Shown: one piece after another, positions 17,434 to 27,097 of the stretch
Position numbering within the stretch: position 1 is the stretch's first letter
Layout: each line of letters begins with the position of its first letter
From: CAYMZZ01 sp964395095
GTDB lineage: Bacteria > Bacteroidota > Bacteroidia > Chitinophagales > Chitinophagaceae
Assembly: GCA_964395095.1 (NCBI GenBank)
Contig: CAYMZZ010000017.1
Location: forward strand, 1-64,000
Direction: 5' to 3'
Length of the DNA: 64,000 nt
Position numbers and translations under genes: made by a program
Notes under the pieces: model-generated
The model's database searches: none
The model's input: the letters and a program-made list of their open reading frames with translations, nothing else
What the model was told of the DNA's origin: nothing

Positions 17434-18582
17434 ATGAAACAGTATCTTTTTCTATGGGGAGTATTGTTGTTGCTTTTATCCTGTAGAAAAGACAGCCCAA
17501 CCAGTCCTTCACCAGTGGGCACAGGTATCAATCCCGGAATACAGGGACCTCCCCCTGCTCCGCCTCCCGGCCCCCCGCCAGGCTTGGGTATGCTCTATCC
17601 AAACGGCACCGTAGTTGCGCAACTTTCGGTGCCAAGAGCCCTGATGGCCTCCATCGTTTGCAACGATAAGTTTTTGTTTGCGGGCGGGTACACCAATGAT
17701 ACCTTGCCCAGTAAGGTCGTTGATATATATGAACCCAAAACGGGCAGGATGACTTCGGCAGAGCTTAGCCTGGGCCGCAATAATATTGCTGCCGCTGCCA
17801 TTGGTAAACTGGCTTTTTTTGCCGGTGGTTGTTCGGGCGGATGGGAGCAGCCTTATTCCCGTGTGGATATCTACAATGAAGAAACGGACACCTGGCAGAC
17901 GGCAGAGTTGAGTGAGCCCCGCCATCATATAGCGGCAGGCGCAATCGGCACAAAAGTGTTTTTCGCGGGTGGCATTAAGCAATATCCCAGCTACACTTCG
18001 CGTGTGGATATTTATGATGTCGCAACCAACACCTGGAGTAAGGCGGAGCTTTCCAAAGCCCGCGGCGATCTTGCCGCCGCGGTGCTGGGGAATAAAATAC
18101 TGTTCGCGGGCGGAAGAACAGCTACTGGCAGCTCATCAAGGGTTGACATTTATGACGCTGATACGGATAGTTGGAGCACGGCTGAGTTAAGTCGTCCGTG
18201 CATCAGTTTAACCTCAACCGTATTACAAGGTAAAGCCTTTTTCTGCGGAAGCGACTTTGGCCTGCCTAACACAACGGTGGATATTTATGATTTAGCTACC
18301 AATTCCTGGTCAGTTCTCGAATTGAGTGAATCGAAAATCTGGGTCCCTGTTGGTTATACCTACGACAAAGTGGTGTTTTTGGGAGGAATGCTTAGCTGGT
18401 TCACGCATTCCAAAAAAATTGAAATACTGGATCCGGTCACAAAAGTCTGGGATTATAAGTGGATGACGCATGATTTGATGTGGCAGTCCGTTATTTCCTA
18501 TAATGGTTCCATTTATTCTGCAGGTGGCGCTATCGATGGAGGCGATTATCCTGTATCCGAAATTTACAGGATCATGTTCTGA
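17434..18582 (+). CDS. Kelch-repeat lipoprotein
   Basis: A 382-residue lipoprotein. The signal ends in lipobox LLSC (Cys about 17), then a Ser/Pro-rich linker with a run of PPP motifs (about 38-52) spaces the protein from the membrane. From about residue 60 there are kelch repeats of about 47-50 residues, each ending like SRVDIYDADTDSWSTAELS and beginning with a GNKILFAGG strand, predicting a beta-propeller. The neighbouring repeats are very similar, implying recent internal duplication. Binding partner unknown. It is followed by a terminator at 18655-18690. Confidence 0.85.
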   Translation: MKQYLFLWGVLLLLLSCRKDSPTSPSPVGTGINPGIQGPPPAPPPGPPPGLGMLYPNGTVVAQLSVPRALMASIVCNDKFLFAGGYTNDTLPSKVVDIYEPKTGRMTSAELSLGRNNIAAAAIGKLAFFAGGCSGGWEQPYSRVDIYNEETDTWQTAELSEPRHHIAAGAIGTKVFFAGGIKQYPSYTSRVDIYDVATNTWSKAELSKARGDLAAAVLGNKILFAGGRTATGSSSRVDIYDADTDSWSTAELSRPCISLTSTVLQGKAFFCGSDFGLPNTTVDIYDLATNSWSVLELSESKIWVPVGYTYDKVVFLGGMLSWFTHSKKIEILDPVTKVWDYKWMTHDLMWQSVISYNGSIYSAGGAIDGGDYPVSEIYRIMF

Positions 18583-18654
18583 TCGGACCCTGCCTGCGTA
18601 ACCCTTCGCCAACCCTTGTTTACCCCCACATTACCCATATCCCGGTCCTCAGCT

Positions 18655-18690
18655 AACCCCTTGACTCCCAGAGCTAAGGGGTTTGTTTTT
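18655..18690 (+). terminator. Rho-independent terminator
   Basis: Stem AACCCCTT (18655-18662) / AAGGGGTT (18676-18683), a 13-base loop and the tail TGTTTTT. It lies 70 bases after the kelch gene. Confidence 0.75.
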
Positions 18691-18782
18691 ATAGATTATT
18701 CTCCAGCTTTCTGCTGTAGTTGGCTTTGCAAACAAGGAATTTGTATATTGTTCCGAATTATTACTTTATCAATTCCTATCGT

Positions 18783-19274
18783 ATGCGAATTATTTCTTTG
18801 ATGGCCGCCTTCATGGCGTTGATTATTTTGTCGGGTTGCCGCTCCAAGGACGCATTTCAATTCAGTGAAGATATTGTGGGTATAGAAAGAAAACTCGGGG
18901 AGTCATTGATGGAGGCGCAGCCCAAGATTCTGCGCTATATGCAGGAAGGTGTTTTCGATAGCCTTTCCCTGGTGGGTGGGCAGATGGTGGCGAAAACGGA
19001 TGAGAGCATCAACTCCATCAAAGCCCTGAAAGCTCCTTCGGTGAAAGAGGCGGATGCATTCAAGGCCGCGGCCCTCCGTTATTTCGGGCATATCCGGGAT
19101 ATCTATGATTCCTATAGAAATTATGCAGATCAACCCAACGACTCACTCCGCTCGGAAGAACTGGAGCGCATGGTAGCACTGGAAGAAGATATTGATGTGC
19201 ATGTTAAAGATATGCAGGACGCCCAGCAAAAATTTGCCAAAGCCAACGGTTTCAGAGTAGACAAAGATAAGTGA
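18783..19274 (+). CDS. Small lipoprotein, LIC_11966-like
   Basis: A 163-residue lipoprotein beginning at ATG 18783; signal RIISLMAAFMALIILSGC ends in a lipobox with Cys near residue 18. The mature part is helical, with charged and Gln-rich segments such as EDIDVHVKDMQDAQQKFAKA. It resembles short surface lipoproteins named after Leptospira LIC_11966 (weak recognition). The longer frame from 18720 would place residues before the signal peptide and is rejected. A bidirectional hairpin follows at 19288-19326. Confidence 0.72.
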   Translation: MRIISLMAAFMALIILSGCRSKDAFQFSEDIVGIERKLGESLMEAQPKILRYMQEGVFDSLSLVGGQMVAKTDESINSIKALKAPSVKEADAFKAAALRYFGHIRDIYDSYRNYADQPNDSLRSEELERMVALEEDIDVHVKDMQDAQQKFAKANGFRVDKDK

Positions 19275-19287
19275 TTCCCTATTGCCT

Positions 19288-19326
19288 CTCCGACAGGAAG
19301 GTCTTAAGGACCTTACTGTCGGGGAG
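19288..19326. terminator. Convergent hairpin, probable bidirectional terminator
   Basis: Left arm CTCCGACAGGAAGGTC (19288-19303) pairs with GACCTTACTGTCGGGGAG (19309-19326) with one mismatch and a small bulge. It overlaps the last codon and stop of the M14 gene on the minus strand. T-tracts are short, so strength is uncertain. Confidence 0.6.
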
Positions 19327-21043
19327 TTTCTATTCGATAGACAGGATAACGCATAAACGCTGGCTCAAACCAGGGTGAATTCCTATACACAAAATCCAAC
19401 TGATCCCTGGCACTGGCCGCAAAACTGCTGTCGCTCGCACGCTTCTCTTCCAACTGCTTTTGCAGTTCCGGATTTTGTTGGAGGTAGGCTGCGGCAATGT
19501 CTTCAAAAGCATAGGCCGAGTAGCCTTCCTTCTGTCCCAGGATGGGGTCAAAAAAGTTCCATACAAAATAAGAATCTTCCGCCTCCGGCTCCAGCACTTC
19601 CATGATAAAGCGGTTGCCGTGCTGATTCATGGGAATCATCCAGTCGCCCTTGCGGAATGAAATGCTTTGAACACTGCTTCGGATCTTTACAGATCCATTC
19701 AGATGATGACCTTCATAAGCCCGCGGTGAAGCCTTGTATTCTTCTATATGGTAAACGGTAACCTGGATGCTGGTATCTTTTTCAAGGGGAAATAATTTCA
19801 CCTTGTTGCGTTGCAGTCGCTCCACCACCGGCCACCATCCTCTCGGAATAATATAAGCCATGGGCTTAGAAATCATGTGCGTGGGTTCATACTGGTTGAA
19901 GAGGGGGATGGTTTTTTCATAGGGCTTTTTGCGGTCGTAAAATAGCCTGGGCAAGCCCGAAACTTCGCTGTTCTTTTTTCCTGATTCAAATCCCTTATAT
20001 AGAAAGGGCTGCGATTTCTCCCGGTTAAGTTTCCAGCGAATGGGAAACGTTGCCTGCGTGGATGCCGCTTTCCGGTCGGCCGCCCTTAACTCTTTTATTT
20101 TTTTCGCATTCTTACCGGTAAACTCTATGAATGTCTGCATCAAAGCATAAGTAGCTTTCACACGTTGGTCATAGGGTTTCAGCATGTGGGTTTCCGGTAC
20201 AAATGAAAAGCTCTGCCAGAGTGCGCCAAAGCCGCTTCCGTAGCGGGGGCTGTCCCAAAACTCAGGCCATCCTTTTTCAGGGGTGTCGCCAAAAGCATTT
20301 ACATAAGGAATCAGGTCGAAACCTTTTTGCTTCATGCCCGCATATAACGCGGGTTCAAATACCTGGTTCAGGTATTCTCCCATAGCGCCACCCAGCTTGT
20401 TGTGCTGGGTCGTCAGCAGGGTCATCACATGCTGGTAGTCAGCTCCATTGCTCACATGGTTGTCGACAAAAACATCAGGGTCAATTTCATGAAATATTTC
20501 GACGAAGGATTGCGCGTTTCGCGAGTCCTGTTTAATAAAGTCACGGTTGAGGTCGAAATTGCGGGCATTGCCGCGGAATCCAAACTCTTCAGGCCCGTTT
20601 TGATCCACCCGGTAATTAGCGCTGCGATTGAGGCAGCCGCCAATATTGTATACGGGAATAATGGCGAGTTGCAGGTGGTCGGGCAGCTTCAGTTTACCCG
20701 TTACGATATCTCTTGCCAGCATCATGCTTGCATCAATCCCGTCCGGCTCACCGGGATGAATGCCATTATTGATCAGGATGGTCGTCTTGCTTCGTATCGA
20801 CCCCGGGTCTGTGGCGCCATCGTTGGAAATATATACCAGGTGCAGGGGATAGCCACTGTCGGTATCGCCTTTGCGAAACATGCGAACCTGCCCGCTGGCC
20901 GCATCCAGTTTGTGCCACCACTCCATAATCTCAAAATAATCCGGCGTTTCACGACCCTGTGATTCTTCAAAGCGGGTCACGAATTGCTGGCCGAATAAGG
21001 AGAAGGAGAGGAGGAGGGGGAAGAGGGGGAGGAACCGTTTCAT
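19313..21043 (-). CDS. M14-family zinc carboxypeptidase, secreted
   Basis: A 576-residue exported peptidase. The signal peptide ends near SLFGQQ. The M14 zinc motif is HPGEPDG with His96 and Glu99; the third ligand is the His of FVDNHVSNG (about 200), the NRDF substrate-binding motif precedes it, and a later FVPETHML may supply the catalytic Glu. The C-terminal 250 residues carry no zinc site and are probably beta-rich. It likely trims peptides in the periplasm. The ATG at 21043 lies 4 bases from a heptamer repeat arm, so its promoter must lie within or beyond the island. Confidence 0.88.
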   Translation of the reverse strand: MKRFLPLFPLLLSFSLFGQQFVTRFEESQGRETPDYFEIMEWWHKLDAASGQVRMFRKGDTDSGYPLHLVYISNDGATDPGSIRSKTTILINNGIHPGEPDGIDASMMLARDIVTGKLKLPDHLQLAIIPVYNIGGCLNRSANYRVDQNGPEEFGFRGNARNFDLNRDFIKQDSRNAQSFVEIFHEIDPDVFVDNHVSNGADYQHVMTLLTTQHNKLGGAMGEYLNQVFEPALYAGMKQKGFDLIPYVNAFGDTPEKGWPEFWDSPRYGSGFGALWQSFSFVPETHMLKPYDQRVKATYALMQTFIEFTGKNAKKIKELRAADRKAASTQATFPIRWKLNREKSQPFLYKGFESGKKNSEVSGLPRLFYDRKKPYEKTIPLFNQYEPTHMISKPMAYIIPRGWWPVVERLQRNKVKLFPLEKDTSIQVTVYHIEEYKASPRAYEGHHLNGSVKIRSSVQSISFRKGDWMIPMNQHGNRFIMEVLEPEAEDSYFVWNFFDPILGQKEGYSAYAFEDIAAAYLQQNPELQKQLEEKRASDSSFAASARDQLDFVYRNSPWFEPAFMRYPVYRIETPRQ

Positions 21044-21046
21044 GGG

Positions 21047-21199
21047 AAGTTTTAAGTTGTAAGTTTTAAGTTCTAAGTTATGGATTGTCTATCAGAATCT
21101 ACGGGAACGACGTAGAAGACCCTATCCTTGGAGATTTCGCAATAAAAAACCAGGCCCATGCCCTTAACTTAAAACTTACAACTTATTACTTACAACTTT
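21047..21199. repeat. Heptamer repeat island
   Basis: Left arm 21047-21082 (AAGTTTT / AAGTTGT / AAGTTCT units) and right arm 21164-21199 (ACTTAAA / ACTTACA / ACTTATT units) flank about 80 bases of unique sequence. It sits between the M14 start and the rpsT inverted repeat. Confidence 0.8.
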
Positions 21200-21249
21200 C
21201 CCCAAAGAAATAACCCCTGCCGCAGGCAGGGGTTATTTCTTTGGGGAAA
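21197..21249 (-). terminator. 24-bp perfect inverted repeat after rpsT
   Basis: Arms 21197-21220 and 21226-21249 are perfectly complementary over 24 bases with a 5-base loop. It lies 18 bases downstream of rpsT on the minus strand and is the likely terminator, although the T-rich stretch is inside the stem rather than after it. The loop region shares 15 bases with the palindromic insert at 964-982. Confidence 0.75.
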
Positions 21250-21267
21250 CGTTTTCTCATGTGCGAA

Positions 21268-21522
21268 TTACTTCGCTGCTGTATTCAACTTACGCGTGAG
21301 TTTGCTTTTCAGATTAGCGGCTTTGTTTTTGTGGATAATGCCACGTTTTGCCAGCTTGTCGATCATAGAAGCTACATTGGGCAGGCTTTCCAGCGCTTCT
21401 TTTTCAGGAGCGGCTTTCAGGTCGCGGATGGCATTACGGGTAGTTTTGCCATAGTAACGGTTTCTATCACGGCGCTTGGTTGCCTGACGCACATCTTTCT
21501 TGGTAGCCTTATGATTAGCCAT
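21268..21522 (-). CDS. rpsT: 30S ribosomal protein S20
   Basis: 84 residues, very basic, starting MANHKATKKDVRQATKRRDR and ending in KSKLTRKLNTAAK, the standard S20 helical bundle that binds 16S rRNA. Length and composition match the family. It has its own promoter on the minus strand (21575-21545) and a strong inverted repeat downstream, so it is a single-gene unit, divergent from sucA. Confidence 0.97.
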   Translation of the reverse strand: MANHKATKKDVRQATKRRDRNRYYGKTTRNAIRDLKAAPEKEALESLPNVASMIDKLAKRGIIHKNKAANLKSKLTRKLNTAAK

Positions 21523-21544
21523 TTGGTATCAATTTTAAGGAGGG

Positions 21545-21575
21545 CAAAGGTAAGGTTGTATGGCTGAATCACCAA
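21545..21575 (-). promoter_or_regulatory. Bacteroidetes-type promoter for rpsT
   Basis: On the minus strand TTG (21575-21573), a 20-base spacer and TACCTTTG (21552-21545), a perfect TAnnTTTG match, 23 bases before the ATG. The rest of the 21576-21880 gap to sucA is GC-rich and shows nothing firm; a GATATTTG at 21744-21751 is a weak candidate for sucA. Confidence 0.7.
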
Positions 21576-21880
21576 ATTTTGGCGGAATTTAGCTGCAAAA
21601 TATTCGGAAAGCTGGCGGCTGCCCGGTTCCGCCGGCCGGCTTCCCGGCCGGGCCTTTTGCCAGCCCGATGCCCGACACGCCAAAAATAGCGGGAAAGCGT
21701 AGTTTTTTGTGTATTTGGCCCCTGATTTTCAGACTTTTTAAGCGATATTTGTGTCCCCTTTGCGAAGCGGTCCTCAAAAAAGGAACGGGCCCTGGACTCA
21801 TGCATACAAATGAGTGGCTGAGACAGTAGTTTGGAACCCTACCAGTTGCGGGAGCGCAAAACGCAAACCCTGTTTCAATC

Positions 21881-24637
21881 ATGAAAGACTTTTCATACAT
21901 CACCAATTCACATCCGGCTTTTATTGAAAACCTCTATCGGGAATTTGTGCAGGATCCCAATTCGGTGGATCCCGATATGCGGAAATTTTTTGAAGGATTC
22001 GATTTTGCCATGGGCGGCCCTGCCCAGGCAAATGGGCACCCCGTGCCTGCAAGCGCCACCAGGGAGGCCGCTGTTGCCGGTGGCGACAATTGGCGCAAAG
22101 AGTTGGGGGCTTACCGTCTCATCCTGGGCTACCGCAACAAAGGGCACCTCATCGCCAAAACCAATCCCATACGGGAGCGTAAGGACAGGGGAGCCAACCT
22201 GGTTCTTTCTTTCTTTGGTTTGGATGAATCGGATATGGATACCGTTTTCCAGGTGGGTGATCGTATTGGGCTGGGGCCTGCCAGGTTGCGCGATATCCTG
22301 GCCCACATGCAAAAAGTGTATGCAGGTCCGGTAGGTATCGAGTTCAAATATATCAGCGATCAAAAAAGGGTGGATTGGCTGACCCGCGAAATGGAAACCA
22401 ATTTCGCCAACCCTGTACCCCTCGCCAAGAAAAAACGCATCCTGGAAAAGTTGAACCAGGGTGTCATGTTCGAAGAGTTCCTGCATAAAAAATATGTAGG
22501 CCAGAAACGATTTTCGCTCGAAGGTGGCGAAACCACTATTGCCGCTCTTGATGCCATCATCAATACTGCTGCGGATGACGATGTGTACGAAGTGGTGATT
22601 GGCATGGCACACCGTGGCCGCCTGAATGTACTGGCCAATATCATGGGTAAAACCTATGAGCAGATATTCAGTGAATTTGAAGGCACCGCGCAGGTTGATC
22701 AAACCATGGGTAGTGGCGACGTAAAATACCATATGGGTTTTGGTAGCGAATTGACCACCGCCAACAATAAAACCATTCACCTGAAGCTGATGCCCAATCC
22801 TTCGCACCTCGAAGCGGTGAACCCCGTGGTGGTGGGCTTTGCACGTGCCAAGGCCGATGTGCTTTATGCATCGGAGTACGACAGGATTCTACCCATCCTA
22901 ATACATGGCGACGCATCGGTAGCCGGACAGGGGATTGTGTACGAAGTAATCCAGATGAGCAAACTCTCGGGTTACTATACCGGGGGCACCATTCATTTTG
23001 TAATCAATAACCAGATCGGCTTTACCACCGATTTTGATGAGGCCCGGAGTTCGGACTATTGTACTTCCCTGGCCGCCACGGTGCATGCTCCCGTTTTTCA
23101 CGTAAATGGCGACGATCCGGAAGCCGTGCTCAAATGCGCGGAAATCGCCACCCGCTACCGTCAGGAGTTCAACGACGATGTCTTTATCGACATGGTCTGC
23201 TATCGCCGTCATGGTCACAACGAGGGCGATGATCCCAAATTCACACAGCCACATCTATATAGCCTGATCGATAAGCATCCCAATCCGCGCGAAGTGTATG
23301 TCAACTTCCTGCTGCAAAACGGGGAACCTGCCGCCAAGGAACTGGCCAAGGAGATGGAGAAGAAATTCTGGGCCGACCTGCAGGAGCGTCTTGATGAGGT
23401 AAAGCAGAAGCCGCTTCCTTACCATTATCAACAACCGGAAATCTGGTGGCGCAACCTGCGCAGGGCTTCGGAAGAAGATTTTGATCAGTCGCCCGTAACG
23501 GCCATCAGCGAAGAAACATTTGATAAGGTATTTGATGCCATGATGAAATGGCCCGATGATTTCAAACCCCTTCGTAAGGTGGAAAAGATCATCCAGGATA
23601 AGATCAAGCTATACCAGGGAGAAAAGAAACTGGATTGGGCAAGTGGGGAATTGATGGCCTACGGTAGTTTGTTGCTCGATGGAAAAGATGTACGCATGAC
23701 CGGCCAGGACATTCGCCGGGGCACTTTCTCCCATCGACATGCCGTGTTGCGCGATGAGAATACCGACAAAGCTTATAACCGTCTTAGCCGCATACCCGGT
23801 GCCAAAGGCGAATACCGCGTATTCAACTCTCTCCTGAGCGAGTATGGAGTACTGGGTTTTGAATATGGCTATTCCATGGCCAACCCCAATGCCCTGGTGC
23901 TTTGGGAAGCGCAGTTTGGCGACTTTGTGAACGGTGCTCAAATCATGATCGATCAGTTTATTTCATCCGGCGAACAGAAGTGGAACCGTATGTCGGGATT
24001 GGTCATGTTGCTACCCCATGGCTATGAAGGTCAGGGGCCGGAGCACAGCAGCGCGCGTATGGAGCGCTTCCTTCAATCCTGCGCGGAATTGAATATGATA
24101 GTGACGAATATTACTACTGCCGCCAATTTCTTCCATGCCATGCGTCGCCAGGTAGAGTGGCCTTTCCGCAAACCGCTGATCAATTTTTCGCCGAAGGCCA
24201 ACCTGCGCCATCCGGGAAGCTACAGCCCGAAGGAAGAATTCCTCCAGGGCGGTTTCCGCGAACTGATCGACGATATTGCTGCCGACAGCAACAAGGTGAA
24301 GAAAGTATTATTCTGCAGCGGTAAAGTATATTTCGACCTGGCCGAACGGAAGGAAAAAGAAGGAAGGGAAGATGTGGCCATCGTAAGACTGGAACAATTG
24401 TATCCGCTGCCATATCGTCAAATAGAAGAGTTGTATAAAAAATATAACCGTGCTACCTGGTTCTGGGTGCAGGAAGAACCTTTGAATATGGGAGCGGCGG
24501 CATTTTTGCAGATGAACCTGAAGTCGATCAACTACGGTGTCATCAGCCGCCAGCCATCCGCTTCTCCTGCCACCGGCTATGCCAAAGTGCATAAGCAGGA
24601 GCAGGAAGAGATAGTGGAAACGGCATTCAGCATCTAA
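21881..24637 (+). CDS. sucA: 2-oxoglutarate dehydrogenase E1 component
   Basis: A 918-residue thiamine diphosphate enzyme that decarboxylates 2-oxoglutarate in the TCA cycle. The N-terminal LYREFVQDPNSVDPDMRKFF segment docks E2. Active-site and ThDP motifs include GMAHRGRLNVLANI, HLEAVNPVVVG, GDASVAGQG and CYRRHGHNEGDDP. The C-terminal transketolase-like half contains FSHRHAVL, GFEYGYS and LPHGYEGQGPEHSSARMERF. Length is typical. sucB follows 36 bases later. No lipoamide dehydrogenase gene is present in this window. Confidence 0.98.
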   Translation: MKDFSYITNSHPAFIENLYREFVQDPNSVDPDMRKFFEGFDFAMGGPAQANGHPVPASATREAAVAGGDNWRKELGAYRLILGYRNKGHLIAKTNPIRERKDRGANLVLSFFGLDESDMDTVFQVGDRIGLGPARLRDILAHMQKVYAGPVGIEFKYISDQKRVDWLTREMETNFANPVPLAKKKRILEKLNQGVMFEEFLHKKYVGQKRFSLEGGETTIAALDAIINTAADDDVYEVVIGMAHRGRLNVLANIMGKTYEQIFSEFEGTAQVDQTMGSGDVKYHMGFGSELTTANNKTIHLKLMPNPSHLEAVNPVVVGFARAKADVLYASEYDRILPILIHGDASVAGQGIVYEVIQMSKLSGYYTGGTIHFVINNQIGFTTDFDEARSSDYCTSLAATVHAPVFHVNGDDPEAVLKCAEIATRYRQEFNDDVFIDMVCYRRHGHNEGDDPKFTQPHLYSLIDKHPNPREVYVNFLLQNGEPAAKELAKEMEKKFWADLQERLDEVKQKPLPYHYQQPEIWWRNLRRASEEDFDQSPVTAISEETFDKVFDAMMKWPDDFKPLRKVEKIIQDKIKLYQGEKKLDWASGELMAYGSLLLDGKDVRMTGQDIRRGTFSHRHAVLRDENTDKAYNRLSRIPGAKGEYRVFNSLLSEYGVLGFEYGYSMANPNALVLWEAQFGDFVNGAQIMIDQFISSGEQKWNRMSGLVMLLPHGYEGQGPEHSSARMERFLQSCAELNMIVTNITTAANFFHAMRRQVEWPFRKPLINFSPKANLRHPGSYSPKEEFLQGGFRELIDDIAADSNKVKKVLFCSGKVYFDLAERKEKEGREDVAIVRLEQLYPLPYRQIEELYKKYNRATWFWVQEEPLNMGAAAFLQMNLKSINYGVISRQPSASPATGYAKVHKQEQEEIVETAFSI

Positions 24638-24673
24638 AAATAATCAGATAAACTACAGCGTAATAAACCTCTT

Positions 24674-25906
24674 ATGATCGAGATCAAAGTACCAACCGTA
24701 GGCGAATCAATCAGCGAAGTGACCTTGCTGAAATGGGTAAGAAAGGATGGCGAATATGTGGAAAGGGATGAAGTGATTGCGGAACTGGAAAGCGAGAAGG
24801 CAACATTTGAAGTGAATGCCGAAAAAGCGGGCGTACTCAAGACGGGCGCCCAGGAAGGAGATACGCTGAAAATTGGCGATACGCTGGCCAGTATTGATGA
24901 AACGGCGGAAAAACCCGCTGCCGCTGAAAAGCCTAAAAAGGAAGAAGCATCGGCGACCACCCAAGCACCGGCTCCGGCCAAAGCGAATGAAGCGCCGGTA
25001 ACCAGTGTTTCGAACGACATCAAGGCAACGCCCGTGGCTTCGGCCATGATCGCCGATAAAAAACTCGATCCCAAAAAAGTGACACCCAGCGGTTTCCAGG
25101 GCAAGATCCGTAAGGAGGATGTGCTGGCCGCGCTCACCAGCCCCGCCCGGCAGAGCTTCGACGGGCAGGAACTCTTTAGCCGCAATACCCGTATGGAAAA
25201 GATGAGCAACCTGCGCAAGACCATCTCGCGCCGCCTGGTGGAAGCCAAGAATACCACCGCCATGCTCACCACTTTCAACGAAGTGGATATGACGGAGATC
25301 ATGGCAATCCGTGCACAGCATAAAGACAAATTCAAGGAAACGCATGGTGTAGGTCTGGGCTTCATGAGCTTTTTTGCCAAGGCCTGTGCCATCGCCCTGG
25401 CCGAATGGCCTTCGGTGAATGCTTATATCGATGGGGACCAACTGGTATACCATGATTATGCGGATATTTCTATCGCAGTGAGCACTCCCCGCGGCCTCAC
25501 GGTGCCGGTAATCCGCAATGTGGAAAGCCTGGGCTTTGCCGATATTGAGAAAAAAGTAATAGAAGTAGCTACCAAGGCGCGTGAAAGCAAGCTGACCACG
25601 GACGACCTTACCGGTGGAACCTTCACCATCACCAATGGCGGCGTATTTGGTTCATTGATGAGTACGCCCATCATCAATATTCCGCAAAGTGCCATTCTGG
25701 GCATGCACAAAATTCAGGAGAGACCCATGGCCATCAATGGCCAGGTTCAAATTCGTCCGATGATGTACCTGGCGCTCAGCTATGACCACCGCATCATCGA
25801 CGGTCGCGAGTCGGTTAGCTTTCTCGTAAGGGTGAAAGACCTGCTGGAGAATCCGGTGCAAATGCTGATAGGAAAAGACCCGGTTAAAACCATGCTGGAG
25901 CTCTAA
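24674..25906 (+). CDS. sucB: Dihydrolipoyl succinyltransferase (E2 of 2-oxoglutarate dehydrogenase)
   Basis: 410 residues. A single lipoyl domain (1-75) has Lys42 in ELESEKATFEV; many relatives have ETDK here, so the SEK form is a mild variant. An Ala/Pro/Lys linker leads to the peripheral subunit-binding domain (about 116-155, VASAMIADKKLDPKKVTPSG). The catalytic domain runs from about 175 and has the acetyltransferase motif SYDHRIIDGRE with its catalytic His and Asp. It forms the core that passes succinyl groups to CoA. It follows sucA in the same operon. Confidence 0.97.
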   Translation: MIEIKVPTVGESISEVTLLKWVRKDGEYVERDEVIAELESEKATFEVNAEKAGVLKTGAQEGDTLKIGDTLASIDETAEKPAAAEKPKKEEASATTQAPAPAKANEAPVTSVSNDIKATPVASAMIADKKLDPKKVTPSGFQGKIRKEDVLAALTSPARQSFDGQELFSRNTRMEKMSNLRKTISRRLVEAKNTTAMLTTFNEVDMTEIMAIRAQHKDKFKETHGVGLGFMSFFAKACAIALAEWPSVNAYIDGDQLVYHDYADISIAVSTPRGLTVPVIRNVESLGFADIEKKVIEVATKARESKLTTDDLTGGTFTITNGGVFGSLMSTPIINIPQSAILGMHKIQERPMAINGQVQIRPMMYLALSYDHRIIDGRESVSFLVRVKDLLENPVQMLIGKDPVKTMLEL

Positions 25907-25933
25907 GCCTGAAAGCAGCTTCGGCCCAACACC

Positions 25934-27097
25934 GTGTATGCTCAGTCCCATATCGCCAGTGCTGTTCGCCTGCTGCAATTGTATGAAGGCCGCGAACCCT
26001 TTCACCTGTTTGCCAAAAACTATTTTCGCGAGCATCGCAAACATGGTTCCCGCGACCGCAGGCAGATATTGCAGTTTTGTTATAGCTGCTTTCGGCTGGG
26101 AAAGGCAGCCCGGGACTGGCCACGGGAAGAGCAGATAAGAACCGGCTATTTCTTGTGCGCGACGGAACCTTCTTCCACACTGGAACATATCAATCCCGAC
26201 TGGAACCACCAGGCCCGAGCGGAGCTTTCTGAAAAAGTAAAGCTTCTGGCAAACCCGCTTGACCTGGCAGCGGTATTTCCCTGGAGCGATCGCCTGAGCG
26301 AAGGGATGGATGCGCAGGCATTCGGCCTTTCCTTTTTTCGACAGCCGCGGGTATTCCTGCGCGTGCGACCCGGCAGGGAAGACGTTGTGCGGACAAAATT
26401 ATTGACTATCCCCCATGAATGGCTAAGCGATCAGGCCGTTGCCGTGGAGAACAATCTGCCATTGCAGGATATATTCAGGATCGATGATGAGCTGGTAGTG
26501 CAGGATATCAGCTCCCAGGCCATTGGCCAACTGATGGCAAAGGCACAGGTGCCGGCCCGACCCCGGGTGTGGGACGCCTGCGCGGCCAGCGGAGGAAAAT
26601 CGATACTGGCGGCCGATGTTTTTGGCGACATTCAACTCACGGTATCCGATATACGGTCGTCGATCCTTGCGAACCTGAAGAAACGGTTTCGCGAGGCGGG
26701 GCTGGCCGCCGAGCAGTTGATGATCCTTGACCTCAGCGATTCGGGGTCCCGGCTTTCCGAAGCCTTATTTGATGTAGTAATCACCGACGTGCCCTGTACG
26801 GGCAGCGGTACCTGGGCGCGCAGCCCTGAACAGCTTTATTATTTTGAGGCTTCAAAAATTCAGGACTATGCCCGCTTGCAGGCCAGGATTTTGCGCCGGG
26901 CTGCGACAAAGGTAAAACCGGGTGGTTATCTGCTGTATGCCACCTGCTCGGTATTTCGGGAGGAAAACGAAGCCAATGTGCAGCAATGGCTGGAGGAATC
27001 CAATTGGGAATTGACGGACCAGCGCCTAATAACAGGGTACACCCGGGGAGCAGATACACTCTTTGCCGCATTGATGCGGAAACCGCTACTGCCTTAG
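25934..27097 (+). CDS. RsmB/NOP-family RNA (cytosine-C5) methyltransferase
   Basis: 387 residues with a GTG start at 25934; the following residues (HIASAVRLLQLYEGREPF) match the usual start of the family. An N-terminal helical region like NusB is followed by a Rossmann SAM domain with WDACAASGGKSI, catalytic DVPCTGSGTW and the second cysteine in YATCSVFREEN. It methylates a cytosine in rRNA or tRNA; which one is not readable. It begins 27 bases after sucB, and its last 12 bases overlap the convergent subtilase gene. Confidence 0.92.
   Translation: MYAQSHIASAVRLLQLYEGREPFHLFAKNYFREHRKHGSRDRRQILQFCYSCFRLGKAARDWPREEQIRTGYFLCATEPSSTLEHINPDWNHQARAELSEKVKLLANPLDLAAVFPWSDRLSEGMDAQAFGLSFFRQPRVFLRVRPGREDVVRTKLLTIPHEWLSDQAVAVENNLPLQDIFRIDDELVVQDISSQAIGQLMAKAQVPARPRVWDACAASGGKSILAADVFGDIQLTVSDIRSSILANLKKRFREAGLAAEQLMILDLSDSGSRLSEALFDVVITDVPCTGSGTWARSPEQLYYFEASKIQDYARLQARILRRAATKVKPGGYLLYATCSVFREENEANVQQWLEESNWELTDQRLITGYTRGADTLFAALMRKPLLP

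Noticed and set aside
21908..22807. 299-codon minus-strand frame opposite sucA
   Set aside because: It is antisense to a certain housekeeping gene and has no motif.
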